NCBI GenBank assembly: GCA_020445765.1
Contig: JAGRFY010000048.1
Span: forward strand, 1-40,688
Direction: 5' to 3'
Source of the DNA: Rhodocyclaceae bacterium
GTDB taxonomy: Bacteria; Pseudomonadota; Gammaproteobacteria; Burkholderiales; Rhodocyclaceae
DNA length: 40,688 bases
The position numbers and the translations under genes are program-made. The notes below the pieces were generated by a model. The model had not been told where the DNA came from, searched no databases, and saw nothing but the letters and a program-made list of their open reading frames with translations. Shown piece after piece: positions 15,575 through 27,800 of the stretch (position 1 is the first letter of the stretch; every line of letters starts with the position of its first letter).

Positions 15575-15988
15575 ATGCTGTGGCTCGATCTCGCGATCGC
15601 CGATCGCCGGGACGCCGAACGTGCCTTTTTCGTCACCGACGACGACTCGGCGGACGACATCGTGCGCGTGCGCATCGAGGATTGCTCCGAGTTCGAACTG
15701 GCGCATCTGGCGCTGCTGCTGACGCCCGGCTTCGATCCGCAACTGGTGGTCGATGGCGATCGTCCGAGCGAGGTCGTGACCAGTTGCGATCGCCGGCTCG
15801 TCAGTGCGCTGGCCGCGACCGCGGCGGCCGACCTGCCGGCGCTCGCCGAGCGATGGCACGGGGCCTGCAGCTTCGAACGCGCCGAATCGGTCCTGCCCGA
15901 ACTGCACGCGCTGGCATGCGAGGCCGAGAGGCGCGGAAGGCCATTGCTCTACGCGCAGGGTGACGACCGTGACTGCAGCTGGGACTGA
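15575..15988 (+). CDS. Conserved-looking hypothetical protein downstream of fumarase
   Basis: Acidic protein of 137 residues that I do not recognise. It begins MLWLDLAIADRRDAERAFFV and is rich in Asp, Glu and Ala, with no signal peptide, membrane span or metal motif; Cys residues occur at EDCSEFE, TSCDRR, GACSFE, LACEAE and DCSWD. Codon use matches that of the neighbours and the start is 33 bp after the fumarase stop on the same strand, so it probably shares the fumarase transcript. Its last 40 bases overlap the convergent end of the histidine kinase gene. A role linked to fumarase or its cluster is possible but only guilt by association. Confidence 0.65.
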   Translation: MLWLDLAIADRRDAERAFFVTDDDSADDIVRVRIEDCSEFELAHLALLLTPGFDPQLVVDGDRPSEVVTSCDRRLVSALAATAAADLPALAERWHGACSFERAESVLPELHALACEAERRGRPLLYAQGDDRDCSWD

Positions 15989-17406
15989 AGCCCTGCCCGC
16001 CCGCCCCCGGGCTGCGGCGGCGCCGACGGCAGGTCGATGCGCACGCCAAGGCCGGCGCCGCCGCCAGCCGTGACCAGCCCGTCCACGAATTCGATGCCGG
16101 CACCGGCCGTCTCGACGATCCTGGCCACGATCGACAATCCGAGGCCGCAGCCCTCGCCGTCGCTGTCGCCGGCTCGGTAAAAGCGCTCGAGCAGGCGGCC
16201 GCGCTCGGCCGGCGCCACCCCCGGGCCGTCGTCGCGCACGGTCAGCCGAACCGCATCGCGCAGAATCTCGACCTGCAGATCGACGCAGCCGCCGCTGCGG
16301 CCGTAGCGCAAGGCATTGTCCACCAGATTGCGCACCAGCAACTCGACCCAGGTCGCATCGAGCTGCACCGGCGCCGGATCCGGTGCCTCGAGCTGGATTT
16401 CCTGCCCGCGCCCGATCGCCAGCGGCATCAGGTCCGCGCAGACCGTGGCGGCGACATCGGAGAGATCCGCCACCGAGCCCGTGATACCGCCGCCTGCCGC
16501 CGGATCGAGTCGCGCGAGGGTCAGCAGTTGCTCGACCAGATGCGTCATCCGCTCGACGCCGACCAGCAGCTTGTCGTGGGCCCGGCGGCGCTCCGCCGGA
16601 TCATCGATACGGGCGGCCAGTTGAGCATGGACACGCAACGCGGCAAGCGGCGTGCGCAACTCGTGGGCAGCATCGGCGGTGAATCGGCGCTCGTTTTCGA
16701 TCGCCCGCGTGACCCGATGGGTGAGGCCGTCGATGGCCTCGATCAGCGGCATGATCTCGTGTGGGCATGGCCCACTGAGATCGAGCGGGTGCAGCCCGTC
16801 GACCGGCATTCGCAGCACATCGCCGGCGGCCTCCCGCACCGGCCGCATCGCGCGCCCGACGAACCACCAGATCGACAAGGCCATCAGCGGAAAGCCGACC
16901 GCCAGCGGGATCAGCAGGTGCTCGGCGAACTCATGCCCGAGGTCGTCGCGGATGGCATAGCGCTGGCCGACCACCACACGATAGAGACTGCCGTCGCCGG
17001 TCTGCTCGGTGCGCACGAAGATGCGCCACGGCACGGTGGACAGTTCGAGCCGGAAGAATCCGTCGGCAAGCCGCCCTGGCGGCGGCAGGCCATCGGCGCC
17101 ATCCGGTGTATGGGCGAGCATCCGCCACCGCCCGTCGACCAGATCCATCACCTGGTACAAGACAGGCATGCGATAGGGGTGGGTCTGCTCGGAAGTACGG
17201 GAAACCGCCTGTTCGGAGTCGGTACCCTTCACCAGCCCGAGCAGCATCTCGCTGGCCTGCACCATCTGCGCGTCGAACAGTTCGTCGGCTTCCTCGAGGG
17301 CGTGCAGAAAGGCGGCCACGGCGGCGCCCAGCCAGAGCACCGCCATCGAGCCGATCAGGCTCAGCATCAGCCTGCCGCGAAGCGAATAGCGCCTGGAGTC
17401 ACCCAC
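15949..17406 (-). CDS. qseC: Sensor histidine kinase, QseC-like
   Basis: Membrane kinase of 485 residues. TM1 is about 12-36, a periplasmic domain of about 125 residues follows, and TM2 is about 164-184 (LLIPLAVGFPLMALSIWWFV). The HisKA box FTADAAHELRTPLAAL puts the phosphorylated His at 248; then come the N box NLVDNALRYG, the G1 box VRDDGPGVAP and the G2 box GLGLSIVARIVETAG. The architecture matches QseC/PmrB-type kinases; the signal is unknown. The GTG at 17406 lies two bases after the response-regulator stop and gives a normal short cytoplasmic start; the frame continues 80 codons upstream only as a shadow of the regulator gene. It is co-transcribed with the regulator and the diheme cytochrome. 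Confidence 0.92.
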   Translation of the reverse strand: MGDSRRYSLRGRLMLSLIGSMAVLWLGAAVAAFLHALEEADELFDAQMVQASEMLLGLVKGTDSEQAVSRTSEQTHPYRMPVLYQVMDLVDGRWRMLAHTPDGADGLPPPGRLADGFFRLELSTVPWRIFVRTEQTGDGSLYRVVVGQRYAIRDDLGHEFAEHLLIPLAVGFPLMALSIWWFVGRAMRPVREAAGDVLRMPVDGLHPLDLSGPCPHEIMPLIEAIDGLTHRVTRAIENERRFTADAAHELRTPLAALRVHAQLAARIDDPAERRRAHDKLLVGVERMTHLVEQLLTLARLDPAAGGGITGSVADLSDVAATVCADLMPLAIGRGQEIQLEAPDPAPVQLDATWVELLVRNLVDNALRYGRSGGCVDLQVEILRDAVRLTVRDDGPGVAPAERGRLLERFYRAGDSDGEGCGLGLSIVARIVETAGAGIEFVDGLVTAGGGAGLGVRIDLPSAPPQPGGGRAGLQSQLQSRSSPCA

Positions 17407-17408
17407 CG

Positions 17409-18074
17409 TCAGAGGCCGTCCTCGACCATCATGTAGCCGACGCCGCGCACGGTACGAATCAGTTCGCTGCCGATCTTGCGCCGCAGGTGGTGAACATGGA
17501 CCTCGAGTGCGTTGCTGCCGATCGACTCGCCCCAGGCGTAAAGGTGTTCCTCGAGGGTACGGCGCGTTCGCACGCGACCGCAGGATTCGAGCAGGAGGCT
17601 CAGGAGATCGAATTCCCGGCTGGTCAAGGACACCGGTTCGCCGCACAGCAGGACTTCGCGGGTGGCCGGATTGAGTTGCAGGCGGCCATTCCGCATCACC
17701 GGCACGGGGCGGCCGTTGGAGCGCCGGACCAGTGCCCGCAGGCGCGCCGCCAGTTCGTCGAGGTCGAAGGGCTTGAGGACGTAGTCGTCGGCGCCGAGGT
17801 CGAGCACGTCGACCTTGCTGCGCACGTCGTCACGCGCAGTCAGCACCAGCACCGGCGTGGCGTCGCCGCGCTGTCGCAGGCCACGCAACACGGTCGGGCC
17901 ATCGCACTTGGGCAGGCCGAGGTCAAGCACGACGGCAGCAAAGTCTTCGGCATCCAGTGCCGCCAATGCCGCCTCGCCATCCCGGACCCAGTCCACGGCG
18001 TGTCCCAGGGTCTGCAATGCCGCCTTGAGGCCATCGCCCAGCAGGCGATCGTCTTCCACCAGTAGCACCCGCAT
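17409..18074 (-). CDS. qseB: OmpR-family response regulator, QseB/PmrA-like
   Basis: Response regulator of 221 residues. The receiver domain has the acidic pocket Glu7-Asp8, phospho-acceptor Asp51 (VVLDLGLP) and Lys101 (VLKPF); the C-terminal winged helix has LTSREFDLLSLLLE and the recognition region SNALEVHVHHLRRKIG ending RTVRGVGYMM. It resembles the QseB/PmrA/TctD branch. The kinase follows two bases downstream and the cytochrome gene ends 8 bases upstream, so the three form an operon. A CTTAG-N6-CTTAA box, the kind this branch binds, lies ahead of the operon and of the divergent giant gene. Confidence 0.94.
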   Translation of the reverse strand: MRVLLVEDDRLLGDGLKAALQTLGHAVDWVRDGEAALAALDAEDFAAVVLDLGLPKCDGPTVLRGLRQRGDATPVLVLTARDDVRSKVDVLDLGADDYVLKPFDLDELAARLRALVRRSNGRPVPVMRNGRLQLNPATREVLLCGEPVSLTSREFDLLSLLLESCGRVRTRRTLEEHLYAWGESIGSNALEVHVHHLRRKIGSELIRTVRGVGYMMVEDGL

Positions 18075-18082
18075 GTCCGCTC

Positions 18083-18640
18083 CTAGCCGGGGATGTGCAC
18101 CGAGCGTTCATCGAAGATACCCTGGTGCGCATCGCGGTGACAGGCTGGGCAGTTGGCCGGCGTCGCCACCACCGGCAGTGCCCAGGTCGAACGGGAGATC
18201 ATCAGGTGGCGGTGGCGAAACCAGCGTGTCGCCGTCACCCGCCCGGGCTGGTCGGATGCGGCCAACCGCGCCATCACTTCGGCACCGATCACCGAGCCGC
18301 CGACGTCCGCGGCCTTCGCCAGCAGCCAGGCCACGATCACGCGACGCTCGGTTTCGTCCAGCCGCAGCCGGACACCGAAGTGTTCGGGCAGGGCATCGGC
18401 CATCGCATGCCAGGAATCGGCCGGCAGGAAATACGGCGCATAGGCGACGTGACAGCTGCCACAGGCCTCGTGATGCATCTGCTTGCCGACCGCCTCCACC
18501 AGTGCAGGCGCCAGCGGGTCCGACCCGGTATCGGCCGACCGGCTGCTTTCGATCCAGACGACGCCGCTGGCAATGCCGAGCAGCATGGCGAAACCCAGCG
18601 TCGAAACCGTCAAGCCGCGACGCCTTAGCCTTCCAGCCAT
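18083..18640 (-). CDS. Periplasmic diheme cytochrome c, membrane-anchored
   Basis: Protein of 185 residues with an N-terminal helix (about 10-30), either a signal peptide or an anchor, and two heme-binding motifs, CGSCH at 60-64 and CPACH at 164-168, so two c-type hemes. The layout fits the diheme cytochrome c (DHC) family, small electron carriers next to two-component systems and b-type cytochromes in Betaproteobacteria. ATG 18640 is chosen because GGGAGG lies about 10 bases upstream; ATG 18658 would add only six residues and lacks a ribosome binding site. It is the first gene of an operon with qseB and qseC, so the sensor may watch redox state or the cytochrome may be a structural partner. 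No cytochrome b is seen nearby. Confidence 0.88.
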   Translation of the reverse strand: MAGRLRRRGLTVSTLGFAMLLGIASGVVWIESSRSADTGSDPLAPALVEAVGKQMHHEACGSCHVAYAPYFLPADSWHAMADALPEHFGVRLRLDETERRVIVAWLLAKAADVGGSVIGAEVMARLAASDQPGRVTATRWFRHRHLMISRSTWALPVVATPANCPACHRDAHQGIFDERSVHIPG

Positions 18641-18685
18641 AATCGAGGCGCCTCCCATCCATGGCTGCCAGTGTGCGGCCGCAAG

Positions 18686-18717
18686 CTTAGCCTTTCCTTA
18701 ACATGTCGGCGTAATAC
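18686..18717 (+). promoter_or_regulatory. PmrA/QseB-type box and -10 in the cytochrome/giant-gene divergent region
   Basis: CTTAG-CCTTTC-CTTAA at 18686-18701 matches the CTTAA-N6-CTTAA direct repeat of the PmrA/QseB branch with one mismatch. Ten bases later TAATAC (18712-18717) is a good -10 for plus-strand transcription. The second half-site covers the -35 position, as in PmrA-activated promoters. The same box could also control the minus-strand cytochrome-qseBC operon. The rest of the gap to 18870 shows no other signal. Confidence 0.6.
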
Positions 18718-18870
18718 CGACACCGACACGCAGAACCCACCGAAACAGATTTTCACTCGCATAGCCATCAATCACGGCATCCCTATGCCGATGTCACGTG
18801 AGCTGACCGTCGGTGCGCGCCGGTCGCCCCCCTTCGACATTGCCGGGCCCGGCATGAACGGAGATCTCCC

Positions 18871-21800
18871 GTGAATTCGAGACACCTGATCGCGGCGCTG
18901 TCGATTGTCGCCTGCATCCCGCACACCTTCGCGGACACCTTCCCGCCCGACTGGGGTGCCGGGAGCCCGAACGAGGCCGCCGGACCGATCCACTTCTCGC
19001 CGGCGGCATGGCCGGCGGAGCCCGCCGACCCCGTCGACTGCACCCACGCCTGCGGCGACTGGACGCCTTACTCCCGCTTTCAAGCCGGCGTCGCCGATCC
19101 GCGCACGCAGGACCCGTCGAATGGCGGCACCTCACCGCAGAACTACGTGAATGTCGCCTCGTCGTGCGTCGACCGATCGCTGCCGAGCATCTATTACCAC
19201 CTGTACCGCCATCCGACCGATCCGACGCGCGACGTGCTGATGTTCCGCTGGCGCGTCGAGCAGATCGCCCACACCTACGCCACGGGCCCGTCCGCCGGCA
19301 ACTATCGCAGCGCAGACCCGTGGAATTCCGCCCTCTGGACCGTGCTGTTCGACATCGACGGCGACGGCTACCGCGACCTCGCTGCCCATCTCGACGGCTC
19401 GTCGGGCAGTCCGTCGGCACCGATCGACATGATCGCCGGCATCTGGGGGAACATCCCCACGCAGTCCATCGACTACCTGAACGACCCGTCGATCCGCCTG
19501 ATCGCCCACAATCCGACCGCCTTCAGCGCGGGCGGCATGCTGCTGAACTTCCACGAGGGCGCCAGCGCCCCGGACACGGTCTGGCCGGCGGGCGGCAGCA
19601 CCGACACCTGGGATTACGGCACCACCCGAGCGAAGCTGGTGTCGACGAACGCGTGCAACGAGTACTTCGTCGATTACCAGATCCCGGTGCGCATGCTCGA
19701 TGCCTCCGCGAGCGGGCCGAACCCGGCGCTGAACGGCCCGAAGATCACGCGCGACACGCCGATCTCGATGCTGTTCTGCACCGCCAACAGCCTCAACAAC
19801 CCGTTCCAGAAGGATTGCTCGCTGGACCGCGCCTACATCGGCGACGAGGGCAAGCCCGCGCCCTTCGGCGACTACCTGTCGTTCAACAAGACGAGTGCCT
19901 ACAGCCAGCCCATCGTCGCCAAGGTGACGGCCTCGGCGCCGGCCACCTGTCCCGGCAGCTACCAGCTCGCAGCCACCGTGCAGGACACCCTCTACGTCAC
20001 CGCCGGCGGCGAGATCGCGCCCTCGGTGCAGTCGGTCCGCTTCCTCTATTGGGCCGACAGCGACGGTGACGGAACGATGGCCGGCGACGCCGGCAGCAGC
20101 TGGGTCGATGCCGCCAGCGCCAGCCTGGCCGCCGGCAGCCTCAACACCTGGCAGGCGAGCTGGGACGCGACCAACCTGCCCAAGGGCAAGTACCTGATCG
20201 GCGTGCAGGCGGTGGACGACCGCACGCTGCACGACGACGGCGTCCCCGACGCGCTGGTGGACAACCGCACCTTCTCCTACCTGCCCGGCAGCACGAACGC
20301 GACGACCGGGGCGCAGATCTACATCAACCCGTGGACCTACGACGGCGCCACGCGCAGTTGGAGCAGCGGCGGTGCCGGCGACTGGATCAGCGGCCAGCAG
20401 GCCGCCTTCCCGGCCCACGCCACGCCGACCACCCCCGGCAACGGGGAGAACTGGTTCGGCAACCCGGACGTCACCGGCGTGCAGACGGCCTTGATCGGCG
20501 TTGCCATCAACGCCTGCGGCGTCGCGCCGACCCTGACCAAGAGCGCCGCCCCGACCGCCGCGACCGCCGGCCAGGACATCGCCTTCACGCTGACGGTGAG
20601 CAACCCGGCGAACAACGGCGGCCCGGTGACCCTCAGCCAGCTGGTCGATCCGCTGCCGGCCGGCTTCGTGTACAACACCGGCTCGACCGCGGGCGCGTTC
20701 GGCGCTGCCGACCCTTCGATCAGCGGCAGCACCCTGACCTGGAACGGCAGCGTGCAGATCGCGCCGGGCACCAGCGCCACGCTGAGCTTCAGCGCCAAGG
20801 CACCGACCACCACGGGCAGCTACAACAACACGGCCAGCGCGACCACCGACTTCGGTGCGATCAGCAGCGAACCGGTGCAGATCGGTGTCGGCGCGGCGCG
20901 GCTGTCGCTGTCCAAGTCGGCCAGCAGCCTGTCGCTCAATCAGGGCGACACCGTCACCTGGACGATCCACTACGCGAACGACTCGCCGATCGACGCTCGC
21001 AACGTGCGCATCGAAGACGTCCTTCCGGCGGGGATCACCTCGGCCAGTTGCAGCGACGGCTGCAGCTGTGTCGACAACGACACCAGCGGCACCTGCAATG
21101 CCGGCGACACGATGAGCTGGAACGTCGGTACGTTGGCTGCCGGCGAAGGCCCCCGCTCGCTCACCATCGCCGCGGTGCTGGCGAACCCCTACCCGGCCTC
21201 CGCACCGGTGCCGCTCGTGAACACCGCCACCATCACTTCGGACGACACCGCGCCGGCCAGCGCAACGGCCGCCAGCCATGTCGCGGTGCCGCGACCCGAA
21301 CTGGTTCTGGCCAAGACCGCCAACAAGACCCTGGTCGACGCGACCGCCGCGGCGCCCGCCAACCAGGTGGTATTCACGCTGCAATATGCCAATACCGGCG
21401 CCGGCGACGCCCAGGGCGTGGTCCTCGCCGACCCGCTGCCAGAGGGCTTCCTCTACGTGTCGGCAACGCCGACGCCAGGCGGCGCCCCCGCGGTCGGTGC
21501 CAATGGCACGGTGAGCTGGAACCTCGGCACGCTTGCTGCCGGCGGCAGCGGCAGCGTCACCGTCACGGCACGCCCGGGCAATCCGTTCGCGGGCACCCAG
21601 AACCCGGTGACCAACACCGCCAGCCTGTCCGCCAGCGGCCTCGCCCCGGTGCAGGACAGCGCCGACGTCGGCGTGGTGCAGAGCGGGCAGTTGTGCAGCG
21701 CCTTCTATTTCCGCGACGCCACCGGCTCCGTGGGCTTCGACGGCACCCGCCTGCTGGCGACCACGGGTGCCGCCCCGCAGGGCGCCGACATCGGCGGCTC

Positions 21801-24800
21801 GACGACGATCACCGTGCCGGGCGGCGCCGGTGTGTACTCGTCTACCGTCCTGAGCCTCTACCAGGACCCGGCATCGACGGCAAACACCAACTTTGCCGGC
21901 AACCTGACCACGTCGATCTGGATGGACCGCGGCGCCGGCCCGGGCATCACCATCCGCGGCACGGTGTACGACTACGATTCGGTCACCGGCAGCCGCGTCC
22001 AACTCGGCCAGGGCATCCAGGGCTTCACCGGCAGCGCCTCCGGGCTGCTGACCTTCACGGTCCCGCTTTCCGGCACCTTGCAGAAGAATCACCGCCTGCT
22101 GTGGACCTATGAGGCGGCCTCCGCCAACAGCCAGTCCACCGCCCTGCAATTCCAGTATGGCGGCACGGTCACCAACGCGATCAGCGGCAGCGGCACGCGA
22201 CTGGCCGACTCCCGCGCCGAGTTCTGCGTCACGCCGCCGGCCAACCTGATCGTCGACAAGCGTGTCAGCGCCGCCAGCATCGCCGCGACCGGCAGCGGCC
22301 GGACCCTGACCTACACGATCGACTATGCCAACACCAGTTCGGCCACGGCGGCCAGCAACGCCGTCATCGTCGACACCCTGCCCGCCGGCGTCAGCCTTGC
22401 CTCCGCCAGCCTGAACGGCACGCCGATCGTGCCGACCGGCAGCAATCCCTACACCTTCCCGCTCGGCACCGTGGCGGCCAACGGCAGCGGCTCGCTGCAG
22501 ATCGTAGCCAACGTCGACGACGACCTCTCGGCTCTGTCCACCCTCGACAACCAGGCGACGATCGCCTCGGACCAGACTGCAGAGCAGAGTGCCCGGGCGT
22601 CGACGCGGGTGATCGGCAGCAGCAGCAGCGGCGCGCCGCTGCTCACGATCTCAAAGGCGGTGGACGACAGCTCGCTGATCGCCGGCCAGCTCGCCACCTA
22701 CACGCTGACGGTGCTCAATGCGGGCAACGGCACGGCGTCGTCGGTGGTGGTCAGCGACGTGCTGCCGGTCAGCGGCGACTTCGCCTACGCCGGTTGCAGC
22801 ACGGCGACCGGTAGCTGCAGCCAGTCTTCGGGCACGGTGACCTGGACGGTTGGCGCACTCGCCGCCGGTGCCAGCGCCACGGCCAGCGTGACGATGCAGG
22901 TCGCCGCCTCGCCGGCGAGCGGCATCACGACGCTGGACAACCAGGCCACGGTCGCCGATGCGGACTACTGCAGCGGCGCAACGCCGCCGGCCGGCTGCCG
23001 CAGCGAAGTGGTCACCGTCAGCATCAGCACGAATCCGAATCTCACCCTCGCCAAGAGCGTCAGCGACGTCGTGCCGGCTGCGGGCGACACGCTGACCTAC
23101 ACGCTCACCGTCACCAATACCGGCTCGGGAGCGGCCACCGACGTCGTCGTCAGCGACCCGATTCTCGGCCACATGGCGTTCGTCGGCGGCATCACCGCCA
23201 GCGCCGGCAGCGGCCGATTCGACGCCGTCGACAACCGCGTCGTGTTCGACGTCGGCAGCCTCGCCGGCGGCGCCGCTGCAACGCTCAGCTTCCAGGCCGC
23301 GGTGGATGCGGTGATGCCCAACGGCGGCACCACACTGACCAACGTCGCCAGCACCCGGGCCGGCAACAGCCCGCTGCGCACCGCCAGCGCCACCAGCACC
23401 GTGACCGCCGGACCGCTGCTGTCGATCCTCAAGTCCGGCCCCGCCAGCCTGCCGCTGCCGGCCACCCGGCTGGTCAGCGTCGCCACCGCCGCGAACACGC
23501 TGTTCGTCGCCGACGGCAGCCGACTGCTGGTCGGCGACACGCTACGGGTGGGCGGCACGCTGACGCGGGTGACGGACGTCGCCGGCAACGCCGTCGCGGT
23601 GGCGACGCCGGTCACCGCGGCCACCGGCAGCGACGTGCTGCTGGGCGCCACGTTCACGCTGACCTGGCGCAACAGCGGCGATGCCGATGCCACCCACGTG
23701 CTCGTCACCGATCCGCTGCCCGCCGGCTGGCGCTTCGTCTCCGCGACGCCGACCGCCACGGCCGCGCCCGCGGTGGATGCCAACGGCACGGTCAGCTGGG
23801 ACCTCGGCACCGTCGTTGCCGGCAGCCAGGGCACGCTGCAGGTGGTCGCCGTGGCGACCACGGCCGGCAGCCACAGCAACACCGCGTCGATCGTCGACGA
23901 CAGCTACTGCAGCGGCGGCACGCCGCCACCGGCATGCAGCAGCACCCTGGTCACCCTGGTCGGCGGCCTGGCGGCGGAAAAGTTCACCACCACGCCGCTG
24001 ATCGCCGCCGGCGGCACCGCGCAGTGGACGCTGGTGGTACGCAACGGCACCGCGGCCAGCGTCGGCTCGATCACCGTCGAAGACGAACTGCCCGCCGGCT
24101 TCAGCTATGTCGCGGCATCCACCCGGATCGACGGCAGCCCGGCGGGAGATCCAGTGCTGGTCGGCGGCGACGCCGCACGACCGCAATGGACGATCACCGT
24201 GCCTGCCGGTGGCAGCACGACGATCCGCTTCGACGCCCTGGCCGACGCCTCGATCGGCGCCGCCACCTACCAGAACGGCATCGTGGTCAGCGCACCGGGC
24301 ACCGGCGTGCTGCAATTCGACCCGCTGCAGACGACGGCAGAGGACGTCACCGTGCTGGCCCCCGGCACCGGCCTCGTCGAGGGCATGGTGTATCGGGACC
24401 TGGACGCCAATGGCAATTTCGACGCTGCGGTCGATGCGCCGCTGACCGGCGTCGCGGTGACCATCATCGACGACACCTCGACCACCTACGTCGCCATCAC
24501 CGACGGTGCCGGGCGCTTCAGCCGGGTCGTCTCGGCAGGCGCGGCCATCGTCGACGTGGACGATTCCACCCTGCCCGCCGGACTGATGCTCACCACGGGC
24601 AGCGACGGCAGCGACCCGGACACCGTGCAGGTGCCCGACGGCGGCAGTGTGCGCGACGACACCGGCTTTGTCGCCGCCAGCGGTCCGGTCGGCGGTATCG
24701 CCGGCCGCGTCTGGCTCGACGCCGACGCCGATCAGGCCCAGGGCGGCGCCGAGGCCGGCATGCTCGGCGTGCAGGTGGTGTTGCGCCACGCCGCCAGCGG

Positions 24801-27800
24801 CAGCATCGCCGCCATCGCCTATACCGACCAGCTCGGCGACTACGCCTTCCCGACGGTGCCGGCCGGCGACTACCTGATCGACCTGCTACCCCCCCCGGGC
24901 CACTACCTGACCACCGCCAACGACCCGTTCGCGGTGACCGTCGCAGGCGGCAGCAATGGTGGCACCGATTTCGGCCTCAAGCCTGGAAGCACACTCTCGG
25001 GCCGGGTCTTCGTCGACGACGGCAGCGGCGGCGGCTCGGCCGGCGACGGCCTGCAGAACGGCGGCGAAGGCGGCACCGGCGCCGCCGCACCGCGCGTCGT
25101 CATCGTCGATGGCGGCGGCACCGTACTGGCCGTCGCCGTCGTCGCCAGCGACGGCCGATGGAGCGCCGGCGTAGCGGTCGGCAGCGGCTACGCTGCAATC
25201 CTCAGCACCGCGAATCCGACCGTCGGCAGCAGCTTCGCCGCCGGCGCCACGCTGTCGGCCGGCTGGCAGGTCACCAACGAGAACCGCAGCGGCAGCGTGG
25301 ACGCCAGCGGCGACGGTCGGCTCGGCGGCATCGACGCCAGCGGCGACGTCAACGGTCTGAACTTCGGCGTCGAGCCGATGCCGACGCTGCTTCCCGACGT
25401 CTTCGCGCTGATCGACGCGCCGCCCAGCGTCGCGCCGGGCGAACGCGTGACCCTGGCGGTCACCTTCGGCAACCAGGGTGACGCCACCGCCGAGGGCGTG
25501 ACCCAATCGCTGCAGTTGCCCCCCGGCCTGACAGGCGTCGACTGCTCCTCGCCCGTCGCCTGCAGCTACGACGCCGCCACTGGCCTGGTGACGATCAGCG
25601 GCTTGCCCACCGTGCTGGTGCCGCAGCAGTCGACTTCCTTCCTGTCGAGCTACATGGCGCCGCCGACCGGGCCGCTGCCCGCGCAAGCGACGATCTCGAC
25701 GACCACGGCCGGCGAGACACCGACCGCAAACAACGTCGCCAACGACAGCACGACGGTCTCCGCCTCGGTCGTGGACGTGGCGGTCCACGTCGTCGCGCCG
25801 CCCACCGCTGCACCCGGCAGCCGCGTCGCAGTGGACATCGCCTTCGCCAATCTCGGCGCGACGGCCGCCAATGCCATGACCTATGGGTTGACGCTGCCAA
25901 CGGGCCTCTCCGGCGTCAGCTGCGCCGGCAACGGCGTGAGCTGCAGCTACAACGCCGGTACCGGCCAGCTCAACATCGCCGGCCTGCCATCCGCGCTGCT
26001 CGCGGGCCAGCAGACTACATTCACCCTGCACTATCTGGCGCCGGCCAGCGGCACGGTCGTGGTCAGCGCCAGCACCAATGCCAGCGGTGACAGCGTCGCC
26101 GCCAACAACACCGACAGCGGCGCGACGGTGGTCACCGGCAGCCCGGCCGTTCCGGACGTCTACAGCCTCGTGTCGGCGCCCGCCAGCGGCACCGCCGGCG
26201 GCATGCTGGACGCGGCACTCACCTTCGGCAACCTCGGGCCGGTGCCGGCGAACCCGACCTACCGGCTGCAGCTCGCTGGCGCCGCCGTCAGCGACGTCGA
26301 GATCCGCTATCGCGGCGCGCTGTGCGTATGGGACGCGGGCAGCGGCGTCATTTCCGGCTGCGAACTGCCTGCCACGCTGGACCCGGGCGAGCACATCGAG
26401 CTGCAGCTCGGCCTGCGTCTGCCGGCGAGCGGCAGCGTGGTCATCGCCAGCGACGTCAGCGCGCCGGGCGAGCTCCACACCGCCAACAACCCGTCCTCCG
26501 GCACCACCGCGGTGGCCGGGGCCGCGGTGCCCGATGTCTTCGCCACCGTCGACGCCCCGGCCACCGTCGCCCCTGGCGACACGGTGAGGGCGCTGGTGAA
26601 TTTCGGCAATCAGGGTCCGGCGACGGCCGATGGGGTCACCTATCGCATCGAGTTGCCCGCCGGATTGTCGGCCGTGACCTGCAGCGGCGCGTTCTGCGAT
26701 TACGATCCGGCCAGCGGCATGGCGACGGCGATCGGCCTCCCCGACTCCCTCAGCCCGGGCATGGGCGTATCGCTGCTGGTCGACTTCGAGGCGCCAGCGG
26801 GACTGGCAACCTCACCGGGTGGTGCCGCGAATCCACTGTCGCTGACGGTCACTGCGATCATCTCCACCACCACGGCCGGCGAAGCGCCGACCGCCAACAA
26901 TCGCGCCAGTGCGCCGGTCTCCCTTGGCGCCGGCGCCAGGGCCGACGTCACGACCTGGATTTCGGCCCCCGCCTCGGCCACCCCGGGCGCGACCGTGACG
27001 GCGATCGCGAACTTCACCAACCTGGGTAGCGCCAACGCCAGCGCGGTGGGCTACGGGCTCTCCGGCCTGCCGGCCGGTGCCACGGTCGAATACAACGGCG
27101 TGAGCTGCAGCTTCTCGGCCGGCGTGGTGAGCAGCTGCAACCTGCCGACGAGCCTCGCCCAGGGCCAGGTCGTGACCCTGGCCGTGCGCTACACGGCGCC
27201 CGCCTCCGGCACCGTCACCGCGGTCTCGAACGTGTCGGCAGGCAACGACGGCGACCCGTCGAACAACCAGGACTCCGCCGCGACGACGGTCGCCCCATCG
27301 GCGCTGGTGGACGTCCGCGCGACCGTTTCCGCGCCGCCCACGGCGAGCAACGGCAGCCTGGTCGTGGTGCCGCTGAGCTACGCCAACGGCGGCCCGGCGA
27401 GCGCACCGGTCACCCGCTACGGGCTGACGCTGAGCAGTCTCCCCGCCAGCGTCGAGATCAGCCACCAGGGTGTCGCCTGCGGCTGGGACGGCAGCACCCT
27501 GACGGGCTGCAACCTGCCCGCCGTCCTCGACGCCGGCCAGAGCCTCGCCGTGGTCATGAGCTACCGTGCACCGGCGGCGGGCAGCATCACGGTGACGAGT
27601 ACCATCGCCACCTCGGCCACCGACACCAACGCGGCCAACGACAGCCGCATTGCCTCCACGAGCTTCACGGCCGGCGCCCCGGCCGGCTCGATCAGCGGCA
27701 CCGTGTGGTACGACCTCGACCACGACAACGTGGTGGACAGCGGTGAGCCGCGGCGCGCCGGCTGGATCGTCGAGTTGCTGGCCGAAGCGGCGGGCGGCGA

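Noticed and set aside
19132-22149. 1005-codon minus-strand frame inside the giant gene, and similar long frames at 24886-26478 and 26812-28536
   Set aside because: Antiparallel shadows produced by GC-rich third positions; their Arg/Gly/Ala-rich products resemble no protein, whereas the plus frame has a signal peptide, recognisable domains and a sorting signal.
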